DNA of 40,648 nt from Clostridia bacterium (lineage in GTDB: Bacteria > Bacillota > Clostridia > Christensenellales > Borkfalkiaceae). The DNA lies in NCBI GenBank assembly GCA_017457215.1, contig JAFTHU010000015.1:1-40648 (forward strand). Reading direction: 5' to 3'. Position numbers and translations under genes: made by a program. The notes beneath the pieces were generated by a model that worked only from the letters and a program-made list of their open reading frames with translations, ran no database searches and was not told the DNA's origin. Below are positions 21,701-31,303 of this stretch, piece after piece; within the stretch, counting starts at the first letter, position 1, and the number at the start of each line of letters is the position of its first letter.

Positions 21701-24637
21701 TTATGCTACCGTCTTATTCGTCGTAATTCCCGTAGGGAAAGCTGACTCGTTGGTTGAGAATGCCGTTACGTCCCCGTTAATAGTAACGTTAGAGCACTTC
21801 AAATAGTTCGTTGCCGTTGCAGCAAACATAACGGGCATCGCAACTTTTGTCGTGATCGTAACGTTGGTCAAAGTACTATTCCCTTGGAATGCATTTGCAA
21901 AAATGGGAGTATTACCTGCTGTACCAGCACAAGTTTTACCATTATTAATTGTAATCGTCACGTCGGCAAGGGTAATATTGTATGCCGCCCACGCCAAAAT
22001 AGCAGAGTTATTGTTCCAAGCATCTACAAAATCAACGTTTTTCACGGTTGCTCCATTCATCGTACCAAACAAACCGCGATTGCCCCACTTGGAAGTATTC
22101 ATGGAAATTGTATGTCCTCTTCCGTCCAAGGTACCACGGAACGCAACGGTGCTAGCCCAACCCTGTTTTCCGGCAATAATAGTCAATCCTTCCTCACCAT
22201 CGGAAATGTCGTTCATAAGAACGTAATAGCCATAAATATCGCCTGTCGCATCAGTACAAGTAACCGTTGCATTTAAGTCAGCCATCGTAGAGATCGCCTT
22301 CGTGGCAAGGGTTACAGGCGCCGTAAATTCTTTTTCCTTTCCTTCGTATTCCGCAACAACAACGATATTATATACGCCGTGTTTTGCCTTATCCGTTTTC
22401 AACGCATCGGGAATTGCAAGATCGGAAAGATTCGTTCCTAAATCATAAGCATCTAACTTGATTGACTTTGCGGTATAATTTGCATAGTCTGCTCCTAAAT
22501 CAATGGCATAGGTTGCTTTACTCAAATCAATTACCTGATTCGTAGCAAGAAGTATACTGTTATACTCAAATACAATCCCTTCAAGGACGGTTGCACCTTC
22601 TACTTCTAACCCTGCAGCGGTATAAACCACGTTTGTCTCTTCACCCGGCTTACCGTTATGTCCAAGCTCACTCACACTCGCACCAGCTTTCATGTTGACG
22701 ATACAGCTTTCAAACGTCGTATTTTTCAAGCCTAAGTATGCATTTTCACCGCCACCAAAAAGCGAATTAATCGTACTGTTTTCCACGTTTACTTTCACAT
22801 TTTTCATAGTACAATTTACAAATCCGTCATAAGCAAGCGGACTAAAAGTCGTACTTGTATTACCGCCAACAGGGGTTTGATTGTAAAGATTTATGACTAC
22901 GTTGTTAAACGTTGCCCCAACAACAATTCTACCGAACACAAATCTGTTTGCAGCATAATTAAGGCTTTGCGATTGCGTGAAAGTAACGTCTTTAAGAACT
23001 GCGCCCGTACCGATCGCGCCAAAAAGCCCATTTGTCCACCAACTACCCGAATGGCTAACGGTATATCCATTACCTACAAGCGTTCCACGGAAACCATATT
23101 CACCGCTAGTCGTAGAATTGATAACCACGGCATTACCATATCCATTGCCCGTAAATGCAATATTATTTTTCAAAACGTAATAGCCGTATGTAATCCCATC
23201 TGCCGCAGACGTTTGCAACGCCGTCCAATCCGCAAGTTCTTTAATTTCTTTCGTGATAAGCGTTACAGGAACGGAAATTGTGTGCTCTCCTTTTTCATCT
23301 GCAACAACGACAAAAATAGAGGTTTCGCCGTGGAATTTCGTTTCACTTACAATAGCCGAGAAATCAAGCTTAGAAATGTCGGTCCCCAAACTAAGTTCTT
23401 CTTTGGTCGTTTGCCAACCCCCTTCCACCTGAACTGCTACTGTTTTTTCAAGATAAATTTTACTTACGCTCGTATAAGCACTAATGCCCTCCAAAGAAAT
23501 TTCCCCATTGGCATTTGTCAACAACAATTCTTGACGTTCCACGGAAACTACTTTATTAAATACATAGTTCGCCTCCGGTTCTCCGCATGCACATGCTAAA
23601 GTATCCGCTTCCTCACCAACAACAAGAACGTTATACTTATGGTCTTCTACTTCGCCGTACGCTTGCTTACAGATGTCGCATACAGCTTGTTCCGTACAAG
23701 TAGCCGCGCCACCGCTATGGCCTACTTTTTCTTGCGCTACGCCGCATACGCATTCGTTCCAATGACTCGTTTCATCCTTGTTAATGATTGTGTATTCGTG
23801 CGCCGTTACGTCGGACGTTGCACCGCAAGAACATTCGTTCCAGTGGTTCGTTTCGTCCTTTTTAATTTCGCTATACTCGTGCGCCGTTACGTTGGACGTT
23901 GCACCACAAACACATTCGTTCCAATGACTCGTTTCGTCCTTGTTAATGATTGTGTATTCGTGCGCCGTTACGTCGGACGTTGCCCCACAAGAACATTCGT
24001 TCCAATGGTTGGTTTCGTCTTTCTTCGCTTCGCTATACTCGTGTGCCACTTTCGAGTTTTCGTCAATCGCGCCGCATACGCACTCATTCCAATGGTTCGT
24101 TTCGTCCTTGTTAGCGATCGTATATTCGTGTGCCGTTACGCCAGACGTTGCACCGCATACGCATTCGTTCCAATGGTTCGTTTCGTCCTTTTTCGCTTCG
24201 CTATACTCGTGCGCTACCTTCGAGCTTTCGTCAATTTCGCCGCAACCGCATTCATACCAATGATACGTTTCATCTTTATTAGGCACGTTGTAGATGTGTT
24301 CGCCTACACTACCGTAAGACTGTTCACATACCACGCAAACCGCTGCGCCCGTGCATGCCGCTTCGCCGCCTTTATGTCCTTCTTTGCCCGACTCCTCGCC
24401 GCATTCACATTCATACCAATGATTTTCCGCGTCGTATTTCAGCTCCGTATACTCGTGGGAGTGTTCCTCGCTAGAAGAGCTATCTTCCAACGAAGAGCTA
24501 TTATCAACGGACCCCGTTGACGGGCTACTTGAATTTTCATTGCCAGATGGATTATCCTTTTTTCCACAGGCAACGAAAAGAGTTGCAGACATTGCCATAG
24601 ATAAAAGTATCAACAACGCCTTTTTCATTTTGTTCAT
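21701..24637 (-). CDS. Large lipoprotein with tandem His/Cys repeats and two beta-helix modules
   Basis: This 978-residue lipoprotein has the lipobox TLFVAC (Cys24), a Ser-rich stalk (~35-60), and nine units (61-357) of about 27 residues with the pattern H-E-Y...DET-x-HWxECxCG. Two CxxC-bearing inserts (HxGGxxxCTxxAVCxxC) bracket most of the array. After a Big-like beta segment come two right-handed beta-helix-like modules (~440-700 and ~760-978) of the GLUG type: GYYVLKNNI, FRGTLVGNGYTVS, GLFGAIGTGAVLKDVTF and, later, GYYVLMNDI, FRGTLDGRGHTIS, GLFGTMNGATVKNVDF. The first module is closely related to the one in 38124-40648. GGAGGGG precedes the ATG. It is likely a surface glycan-binding or degrading protein; no catalytic site is recognised. 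Confidence 0.85.
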   Translation of the reverse strand: MNKMKKALLILLSMAMSATLFVACGKKDNPSGNENSSSPSTGSVDNSSSLEDSSSSEEHSHEYTELKYDAENHWYECECGEESGKEGHKGGEAACTGAAVCVVCEQSYGSVGEHIYNVPNKDETYHWYECGCGEIDESSKVAHEYSEAKKDETNHWNECVCGATSGVTAHEYTIANKDETNHWNECVCGAIDENSKVAHEYSEAKKDETNHWNECSCGATSDVTAHEYTIINKDETSHWNECVCGATSNVTAHEYSEIKKDETNHWNECSCGATSDVTAHEYTIINKDETSHWNECVCGVAQEKVGHSGGAATCTEQAVCDICKQAYGEVEDHKYNVLVVGEEADTLACACGEPEANYVFNKVVSVERQELLLTNANGEISLEGISAYTSVSKIYLEKTVAVQVEGGWQTTKEELSLGTDISKLDFSAIVSETKFHGETSIFVVVADEKGEHTISVPVTLITKEIKELADWTALQTSAADGITYGYYVLKNNIAFTGNGYGNAVVINSTTSGEYGFRGTLVGNGYTVSHSGSWWTNGLFGAIGTGAVLKDVTFTQSQSLNYAANRFVFGRIVVGATFNNVVINLYNQTPVGGNTSTTFSPLAYDGFVNCTMKNVKVNVENSTINSLFGGGENAYLGLKNTTFESCIVNMKAGASVSELGHNGKPGEETNVVYTAAGLEVEGATVLEGIVFEYNSILLATNQVIDLSKATYAIDLGADYANYTAKSIKLDAYDLGTNLSDLAIPDALKTDKAKHGVYNIVVVAEYEGKEKEFTAPVTLATKAISTMADLNATVTCTDATGDIYGYYVLMNDISDGEEGLTIIAGKQGWASTVAFRGTLDGRGHTISMNTSKWGNRGLFGTMNGATVKNVDFVDAWNNNSAILAWAAYNITLADVTITINNGKTCAGTAGNTPIFANAFQGNSTLTNVTITTKVAMPVMFAATATNYLKCSNVTINGDVTAFSTNESAFPTGITTNKTVA
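23567..24457 (-). repeat. Tandem coding repeat, ~81-base units (His/Cys motif)
   Basis: Eight full units and one degenerate unit lie in the 978-residue lipoprotein. The central ones (units 3 to 8, within ~23720-24135) are nearly identical at DNA level, alternating KKDETNHWNEC and NKDETSHWNEC types. This suggests recent expansion and possible length variation by slippage or recombination. Confidence 0.9.
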
Positions 24638-24683
24638 AAGTCCCCTCCAATATTAATTTTTGATTATAGTATAGTTTCCTATA

Positions 24684-26180
24684 TTATTCGTTTAAAAAGA
24701 TGACCGGCACATACGCTTGCGTATATCTTCCCAATGCGCCAATCTCTAACAAGACCTTGTTGGTCGCTTGGAGTGTTTCGCCTGCTTTCACGGTAATTTC
24801 CACTTTCTCCGAAATGCAATCGGTGGTAAACGGAGTCCAATGCGGGGCAAGCACGTCCACTTCCGTCTTGTCCGCCGTAAAGCCTTCGGGCAACCAAACT
24901 TTGATACGTATCGTGTTCGGCTTGTTTCCATACGCCTTTACGTTATTGATAATTCTAACAGAAATTTTCTTTTCTTCGTTCGGCGCAATATCCGTTCCGT
25001 TTTCATAAGAAACAATCGCCGTTGCATAGCCGAATTTCGTTTGGAAGGTATTTTCCTGCATACTAAACAACGAAGCACGCATAGCGTCCGTTTCTTCACT
25101 CTTGCCGTAGGGAAGACCTAATTTGTCGATTTCTTCCTGCGTGTACTCGTCTTGACCGTCAACAAGCTCCACTTTTACCGCATTCATTTGATTGAAACGA
25201 AGCACGGACGGCGCTAACGATACAACTTTTTCCGTCAACTGCGTACAGGTTGTAATTCTCGGCCACGAAAGACAGGTGTTAATCGTACACGTAACGATAT
25301 CGTCGCCCATGTACTCGCACCAATCTTTGGGCAAGCCCTCCGTGCCGTACATGATACCTAAAATCGAACCTACCGTACCTGCCGTGCAATCGGTGTCGTC
25401 GCCGCAGTTGATTGCCGTAAGCATGGATTTCTTAAAGTCACCGTTGCCGTACAAAATTCCCAATACCACGTACGCTACGTTAGAGGGCGCTTGGAACCAA
25501 CCGTCACCAATGTCCGCGTTTGCTTCCAAGATAGTATTTCGTGCCTCCAACCAGGTTTTCCCCTCGTCATAGCATTGCATTACCAAGCGCACGGATTTCG
25601 CCATTCTGCTTTCCGCAGGAATTTTAGAAAGCCCGATTTCAATCAGCTTTCTTACGTCGGAAACAACGAACGCTGCACTCTCTAATGCCGCCACGAACGC
25701 AGCCGCATAAGTGCCTTCCCCCATGCCGTGATCGACCTTAGCGTCCTCAATTGCATAGCGAACCGCCAAGTCAGGGTATCCAGGAGCAAGGGTTGCCCAC
25801 ACCTCCGTACGAATCCACGCGCCGTTGGAGTGTTTCCAATCGTTGCGCATATCCCCGCAAACGGGAGGCTTTACCCCTCTTTCCATATTCAGCCTTGCAA
25901 TACCGTATTCATTCCAATATCCTGTAATGAACGAAAGCCAATATTCGCCTAAAACTTCCGCGGTAATATTTCTAGGACCTTCAAACTCCATAGCATGCAA
26001 CCAAATCAGTTGCAAATCAAGGTCGTCGTTGGGCAAGACTTCATTTTGCTTCGTCTTAAACCCTTTAACGTCGAGCGTGGTGCGAACCCCTTCATAGGGC
26101 CCTCCCATCGTACCGCCGATATTCTTACCGACCCAACAAGCGTATACTTTATCTTTATAAGCGTTAAAGTTTAATTTCAT
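24684..26180 (-). CDS. ADP-ribosylglycohydrolase-family protein
   Basis: The start at 26180 (MKLNFNAYKD) is chosen because GGAGG lies seven bases upstream; a longer reading overlaps the previous gene. The 498-residue protein has the all-alpha ADP-ribosylglycohydrolase core (~1-330), with likely metal ligands in LPNDDLDLQLIW and NCGDDTDCTAGTVGSILG. A C-terminal beta domain (~390-498) follows. It has no signal peptide. The family removes ADP-ribose from proteins or small molecules, but members with this NDDLD/GDDTDCT pattern also turn up beside glycosidases, where the substrate is unproven. It lies between two beta-helix lipoproteins in the train, 22 bases after the upstream gene. Confidence 0.85.
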   Translation of the reverse strand: MKLNFNAYKDKVYACWVGKNIGGTMGGPYEGVRTTLDVKGFKTKQNEVLPNDDLDLQLIWLHAMEFEGPRNITAEVLGEYWLSFITGYWNEYGIARLNMERGVKPPVCGDMRNDWKHSNGAWIRTEVWATLAPGYPDLAVRYAIEDAKVDHGMGEGTYAAAFVAALESAAFVVSDVRKLIEIGLSKIPAESRMAKSVRLVMQCYDEGKTWLEARNTILEANADIGDGWFQAPSNVAYVVLGILYGNGDFKKSMLTAINCGDDTDCTAGTVGSILGIMYGTEGLPKDWCEYMGDDIVTCTINTCLSWPRITTCTQLTEKVVSLAPSVLRFNQMNAVKVELVDGQDEYTQEEIDKLGLPYGKSEETDAMRASLFSMQENTFQTKFGYATAIVSYENGTDIAPNEEKKISVRIINNVKAYGNKPNTIRIKVWLPEGFTADKTEVDVLAPHWTPFTTDCISEKVEITVKAGETLQATNKVLLEIGALGRYTQAYVPVIFLNE

Positions 26181-26202
26181 AACCAAGCCTCCGTAGGTTA
26201 AA

Positions 26203-29200
26203 CTACTCTTCGGTTGCCACCCAAACAATACCTTCTGCTGTGATGGACCAATTGCCGACTTTTTGCGTTACTTTTGACAAAGTTTCCACATCGTCGTAAC
26301 GTTGTACACCGTTATAATAGAAATACGTATTCGTTTCTATTTTGCCGCTTGTTTCCTGATCATTGCTTGCGTAGCCTGCTGCATTTTCCACGGGATCCCA
26401 TTCATCCGTTGCAATATTATCTTGCGTGTGCATTGCAATCGGAATCAACTTGGAAACGACATAAACGTTGGTTATATTCTTTGCTTCACCTTTCACTTTA
26501 TCATGTTCGAACAACGCGCCGTAGCCATATTGAGGACGTTCCATGAAGTTGGTTGATTCGATATCTACAATAACGTCTTTAATTTTGATATCAGAGTTAT
26601 ATACATATAACAACCCTGCCGCTCGGTTGCCACCGTCCGCTTCGCGGAAGTTCGATATATTGATATAAACGTTTTCAATAATAGATTTAGAAGACGAACT
26701 AGCCAAAGATTCATGCGCTAACAATGCAGTATTCTTCCAGGAATCTCTTCCTGTCAACGTAATATCTGTAAATGCAATATTTTTGATAATCGCGTTTGCA
26801 CCAAGCGTACCGAAAATACCGTTGTCGCCTACTTTCGCGCCGATAATTTTATGACCTTGCCCATCTAAAACACCGTTGAAATACTTATCCCTGCTAACGT
26901 TGATATTGTTCCAAACGGTCTGCCCTGTACACACAATATCGTTTGCAAGAACGAAATACCCTGTTACAGATTGAGTTTGCGTACTAAATGCAGCAAGATC
27001 GCTTTCCTCATCCAAAATCATCGTATACGCTTCCAAATTTAAGATATAATTGCCTCTTGCCGTATAAATAATGATTTGCGTTTCCGTTACTCTATCAGAA
27101 TACGTGGAAACACCAAGCACTCTATTATTTTCAACTTTCAGCTGCGTACCACTTTGATATGCGTCCGTGATAACTACATTGTCATCCCCAAAAATTTCAG
27201 CTATCGGCAAAATACCGTCCATCGCCGAAAAGTTCTTGATGGTTTTTTCATAGGTCAATGTGGGCGTTTCTGGCAATTCGCCTTTCCATTCTATACCCGT
27301 TTCCGTAACTGTCCAATAATTCTCATCATCGCCTACTTTTAACACCGCTGCCGATAACAATTCCAAGGAGGCAAACCGCTTGACACCGCTATACACGTAT
27401 TTTCTTGCAGCTGCGTCCTCGACAATCCCGTCGTTACTTGCATAAATCGTAGCCGTCCATTGTCCATAGGAGCTATTACACATCATCGGCGTTCCTTCTT
27501 TTGCTAGAACATAGACGTTCGTAATTCGGCTATTATCATCCTTCCATACCTGCCCGTTATTAGCAGCAGCCCAATTATCGCAAGCGAACAATGCGCCGTA
27601 CGTACTCCCCGAGGAAGCAACCGAATCCATTGCACGCATGTCCACGATAACATTGTGGAATTTATCCCAAGGACCTCTTTGCCACATCAAAGCACCAAAA
27701 CGCGTTCCCACTTTTTTAACATGGATATAAACGTTTTCCGTCAAGGCGTTCGCATAATAAGAGGACGACGAACCGCCGGCAAGCACCGTAGCGTTGTATT
27801 GAGACAAGTCAACGTCCATAAATGCAACGTTCTTTACGTGTGCACCTTCTCCATAGCTACCAAATAACCCTCCTTTATAGGTATTAGTATCCACAGAAAA
27901 TTTCGCATTCCGAATTGCGTAGCCCTGCCCGTCAAACGTACCCGCAAAAGTACCTTTGTTGCTCCATACTCTACTGCATTCAATCTCATTCTTTAAAACG
28001 AAATATCCGTTTTGATCGGTATCAAACACTGTCAAGTCGCTTTCTTCATCAATAACTTTTGTGTATGCTTCCACATTCAAAAGATATCCTACCGTATCAT
28101 TGTAGATAACAAGCTCCGTTACCTGCATGCCTTTACTGTCCGTAGGCACTCCCATAACTAAATTGTCAGGAGTTACGGTTAAAGCGCTACCATCATGATA
28201 GGCATCTGTCAACGTTGTTTCTAAGCCAAAAATATCTACGATCGGTAAATCTCCGTCCATAGCAGAAAAATACTCAATGGTTTTAGAATATTTTGCAACG
28301 GGTCTCTGTACTAGAACGGGAACAAGCATGGTGTTTTCCACACCGTCGCCGTCTATGAACGAGATCGTAATTTCCGCTTCGCCATACGTCAAAGCATTAA
28401 CTTGTTTGTTCTCGCCGTCATAGGAAATAATTTGTTCACCTTTGGATATCGTAACAGTCGGTTGAATAACCTGCCCATTTTCTTCTACGGTAACCTCAAA
28501 GGGAGAACTCGTCGCATAAGACTCCCCACCATGCAAATCTTTCGTATATAAATATAAGGAATCTGTCAAACCGCCATTGATAACGAATTTTATCGAATCC
28601 ACAACTTTAATTGTTACCGTTTTCGTAAGCGTAGGCGATTGCATATCCCGCCATTTACCTTTGATGGTTAATTCCGTTTCCCCCCGCTCAATAGCGGTGA
28701 AAACACCGTTTTCTATACTTCCGATAGCAGGATTAGACAGCGTATATTCCCACTCAACGTCCTCAAAAGTTTTTCCGTTAAACAGCAGTTTTGCCTTCAC
28801 GTTCAACACATCCTGTACCGCAACGGACACGCTAGTTTCTTCATTAGAAAAGCCTTCCATGAGAATTGTAGGCAACATATTCCCCGTCCCAACGGAAACG
28901 TTACAAGAGGCTTGCTCCTCGCCGTAGCTTGCCGTAATAATCGTCTCCCCAGCCTTTATCGCGACGAGTTTGCCATCTTGATCCACGGTTACGATTTCAG
29001 GATTGCTTGATTGCCAAGTCAAAACGTTCCCTTCTGTTTCCATATACGTAGCTGTCAACCACGTTTCTTCCCCAATGAGCATAGATACTTGTACTTTATC
29101 TAATGCTAACGGCATCATCTCCTGTTCAATTTCTGAAGAATTACCGCCGCCCGACGGGTTATCGTCTTTACAAGCCGCAAAAGACATTGTTAACGTAACG

Positions 29201-29253
29201 CAAAAGAGCGCAAGTAGGCATTTTTTATAATGTTTTTTTATAAATGCTTTCAT
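26203..29253 (-). CDS. Large lipoprotein with Ig-like domains and two beta-helix modules
   Basis: This 1016-residue lipoprotein has the lipobox MSFAAC (Cys28) and a short Ser/Gly linker. A Big_2-type Ig domain (~48-122, ending ETIITASYGEEQASCNVSVG) and two more Ig-like segments (~130-218 and 222-316) follow. Two homologous halves (~322-675 and ~677-1016) each have a lead-in (KTIEYFSAMDGDLPIVDIFG and KTIKNFSAMDGILPIAEIFG) and a GLUG-like beta-helix (GTFDGQGYAIRNAKF; GVLDGQGHKIIGAKV). The internal duplication is plain. GAGGAGGG precedes the ATG. It presumably sits on the cell surface and binds or processes the glycan. No active site is recognised. The stop is 22 bases before the ADP-ribosylglycohydrolase-family gene. 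Confidence 0.85.
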   Translation of the reverse strand: MKAFIKKHYKKCLLALFCVTLTMSFAACKDDNPSGGGNSSEIEQEMMPLALDKVQVSMLIGEETWLTATYMETEGNVLTWQSSNPEIVTVDQDGKLVAIKAGETIITASYGEEQASCNVSVGTGNMLPTILMEGFSNEETSVSVAVQDVLNVKAKLLFNGKTFEDVEWEYTLSNPAIGSIENGVFTAIERGETELTIKGKWRDMQSPTLTKTVTIKVVDSIKFVINGGLTDSLYLYTKDLHGGESYATSSPFEVTVEENGQVIQPTVTISKGEQIISYDGENKQVNALTYGEAEITISFIDGDGVENTMLVPVLVQRPVAKYSKTIEYFSAMDGDLPIVDIFGLETTLTDAYHDGSALTVTPDNLVMGVPTDSKGMQVTELVIYNDTVGYLLNVEAYTKVIDEESDLTVFDTDQNGYFVLKNEIECSRVWSNKGTFAGTFDGQGYAIRNAKFSVDTNTYKGGLFGSYGEGAHVKNVAFMDVDLSQYNATVLAGGSSSSYYANALTENVYIHVKKVGTRFGALMWQRGPWDKFHNVIVDMRAMDSVASSGSTYGALFACDNWAAANNGQVWKDDNSRITNVYVLAKEGTPMMCNSSYGQWTATIYASNDGIVEDAAARKYVYSGVKRFASLELLSAAVLKVGDDENYWTVTETGIEWKGELPETPTLTYEKTIKNFSAMDGILPIAEIFGDDNVVITDAYQSGTQLKVENNRVLGVSTYSDRVTETQIIIYTARGNYILNLEAYTMILDEESDLAAFSTQTQSVTGYFVLANDIVCTGQTVWNNINVSRDKYFNGVLDGQGHKIIGAKVGDNGIFGTLGANAIIKNIAFTDITLTGRDSWKNTALLAHESLASSSSKSIIENVYINISNFREADGGNRAAGLLYVYNSDIKIKDVIVDIESTNFMERPQYGYGALFEHDKVKGEAKNITNVYVVSKLIPIAMHTQDNIATDEWDPVENAAGYASNDQETSGKIETNTYFYYNGVQRYDDVETLSKVTQKVGNWSITAEGIVWVATEE

Positions 29254-29267
29254 AGTACCCTCCTCTC

Positions 29268-31283
29268 TTACAGGGAATTTACGTAATTTGTCAATACGCC
29301 TTCCGCTTCAATTTCTTTCGTCCTCGTAATACCAAGGCGTAATACAACCTCTCTAAAACGCTGTTTTAACAATGTCAAATCGTTTGCCAAAAGATAATCA
29401 TCACGAAGTTGTAAGGTTGCATAAGCGGGATATACCCATTCTGCCTCAATATGATTTTTTAACATGGCATACAGCTCAGGGTCACGCGTTTCATAGACGG
29501 ATACCTTCTCCAACGCTTTGTCACACATATCCATCCACTCTTTCAAAGTATTATAAGGAAAATAAGAAGCGTTTTCTATCGAATTACTATACTCGATTTT
29601 TGTCTTCAATTGCGTATTATGCAAACGCATAGATGTAAATAGCTGCTTCATAATAGGAGCTGCTTCCTTAAACATTGCGTTCATATAATTATCAATCAAA
29701 GTTTCCGTATCCAACGACGTATTCCACGTCAGTTTTGTTTGCAAATAAATGGACATATTATGAAACGCAGTAGCCGTACCCGTTTGATAAGATTGTGCGT
29801 TTTGATAATAATATCTTACGTTGTGATCTGCTAAATAGCGATACCCTTCTGCATTATACATAGAGAACGCATCGTGGAAATATAAATAAGCCGAGAAATT
29901 GGTACTATACGTCCAAAGCCACAAACCGTCTGAAACTGCACCCCATTTCTCGATTTGTTCACGCGCACGATCGTTTTTCGCATGATAAATATTCAACTCT
30001 TCCTCCATAATATTCATCATCGCCAACCAGACGTAAACACCTTCATCCAACATAAGTTCAGGGGCGTTCGCAACGTATTTCCCTTGTTCTTCGTCCCAAG
30101 ACGCAGGCGCAAGAGAGAAAGAGTTGTATGCAAAAAACAAGATGTCGAAATTTTCTCTATAATATAATTCGTTATCTTTGTTTTCTTCCAACCATTGACG
30201 AACGTATCCGTTAAACTTATTCATAAAGAGAATAATCGAAGCGGATTTTGTCCCGTACTTTTCCAAACAACGGGTACAAGCCTCACACGCGCAAGAATCG
30301 TTATTATCTTCAACAGTCAAAGATACCGCATTCATATTCGGATACAAATCCGTCGTATAGGTCATAAGAGAAGCCGCTACTTTCTTTGCACATTCTTGCG
30401 CCATCAATTCAAGCTCCTGCTCATCCCCATGCGCCGTATAGCAGAGCACGTCTCCCGAATCGCCGAACCATTTAGAATGGTCAGCATAATCTTCTCTGGG
30501 CAGGTATTCATTGGAGTTATGCGCCGTCATACCGGTAGAACTTCTATCCGCCTTACCGTCAGCCGTCATCTTTTCATGAATAGGAAGGAAATAGTTCCCT
30601 GAATACAAGGGAATACGCATACGATTTTTAAATTCTTGCGTCATAAATGCATAGCCTGTACTACGTCTATTCATATCGGGGATATCCGTTACGTTATAAT
30701 TATACAATTTCTTCTCTTTTACGTTCGTATCCATTTCCATGCAGTCCACAAAATACTGCTCGTAATTGAACGTCAGTTGCATAAAATCATATACAGAATA
30801 TAACGTACCATACTGACCGCCGCCCGACAAGTAAACGGTTTTATCCTTTGTTACGATTCGAACGCAGTCATCGCTTAATTCGCTCTTGTTCAATGGAAGC
30901 CCCGAGCTTTTAAGCAAAGCCGTTTCCCCAAGGGAAATATATTTTGCATTTGCATCATGCACCAACCCTTCATCCGTTTTCGTTTGAATACGAATATTGG
31001 TTGCTGCTTGGAACAAATTTAAAAACTCTTCTTTGGCGGTTTGTTCTATCGGCGTTAATTTCGATTTCGTAATCAAAACGTAATCAGTTTTACCGTCTTT
31101 TACGAGATAGTCTGCCGTTTCCGTCATTGTAAAATCATGCACGCCTACATAATTAGATTTCTCTTCTGGTGCAGGAATCGTAATTAAAGATTCGCCACCT
31201 TTTTTGTTACATGCAACGGCGAAAGGTAACACTATAAGCGCGGCTAAAACAGCGCAAATTACTCTTTTTAATATCTTTTTCAT
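29268..31283 (-). CDS. DUF4838-family lipoprotein
   Basis: This 671-residue lipoprotein (lipobox FAVAC, Cys25) has an N-terminal domain of the kind found before alpha-glucuronidase- and hexosaminidase-type barrels (~70-190; SGGGQYGTLYSVYDFMQ). The DUF4838 region follows, with HNSNEYLP, LCYTAHGD and EDNNDSCACEACTRC. These stretches recur in the protein at 38124-40648 (HNSLYYLP, LCYTGRGD, EDNYYMCECSAC). DUF4838 is associated with carbohydrate loci and resembles glycosidase folds, but its activity is not established to my knowledge. GAGGAG precedes the ATG, with 14- to 20-base gaps to its neighbours in the train. Confidence 0.9.
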   Translation of the reverse strand: MKKILKRVICAVLAALIVLPFAVACNKKGGESLITIPAPEEKSNYVGVHDFTMTETADYLVKDGKTDYVLITKSKLTPIEQTAKEEFLNLFQAATNIRIQTKTDEGLVHDANAKYISLGETALLKSSGLPLNKSELSDDCVRIVTKDKTVYLSGGGQYGTLYSVYDFMQLTFNYEQYFVDCMEMDTNVKEKKLYNYNVTDIPDMNRRSTGYAFMTQEFKNRMRIPLYSGNYFLPIHEKMTADGKADRSSTGMTAHNSNEYLPREDYADHSKWFGDSGDVLCYTAHGDEQELELMAQECAKKVAASLMTYTTDLYPNMNAVSLTVEDNNDSCACEACTRCLEKYGTKSASIILFMNKFNGYVRQWLEENKDNELYYRENFDILFFAYNSFSLAPASWDEEQGKYVANAPELMLDEGVYVWLAMMNIMEEELNIYHAKNDRAREQIEKWGAVSDGLWLWTYSTNFSAYLYFHDAFSMYNAEGYRYLADHNVRYYYQNAQSYQTGTATAFHNMSIYLQTKLTWNTSLDTETLIDNYMNAMFKEAAPIMKQLFTSMRLHNTQLKTKIEYSNSIENASYFPYNTLKEWMDMCDKALEKVSVYETRDPELYAMLKNHIEAEWVYPAYATLQLRDDYLLANDLTLLKQRFREVVLRLGITRTKEIEAEGVLTNYVNSL

Positions 31284-31303
31284 GTTTTACTCCTCACGCT
31301 GCC

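Noticed and set aside
23567..24457. CRISPR-like regular repeats
   Set aside because: The ~81-base units are contiguous without unique spacers and keep a reading frame with conserved His and Cys residues, so they are coding repeats.
22877..24520. Long plus-strand open frames opposite the 978-residue lipoprotein
   Set aside because: They mirror the tandem repeat on the coding strand and show no protein family features.
24638..24683. Internal promoter before the 978-residue lipoprotein
   Set aside because: TATACT and TATAAT occur, but the -35 positions are poor, so it is not supported on sequence alone.
24684..26228. Longer start for the ADP-ribosylglycohydrolase-family gene
   Set aside because: The extension overlaps the previous gene, while GGAGG lies seven bases before the ATG at 26180.
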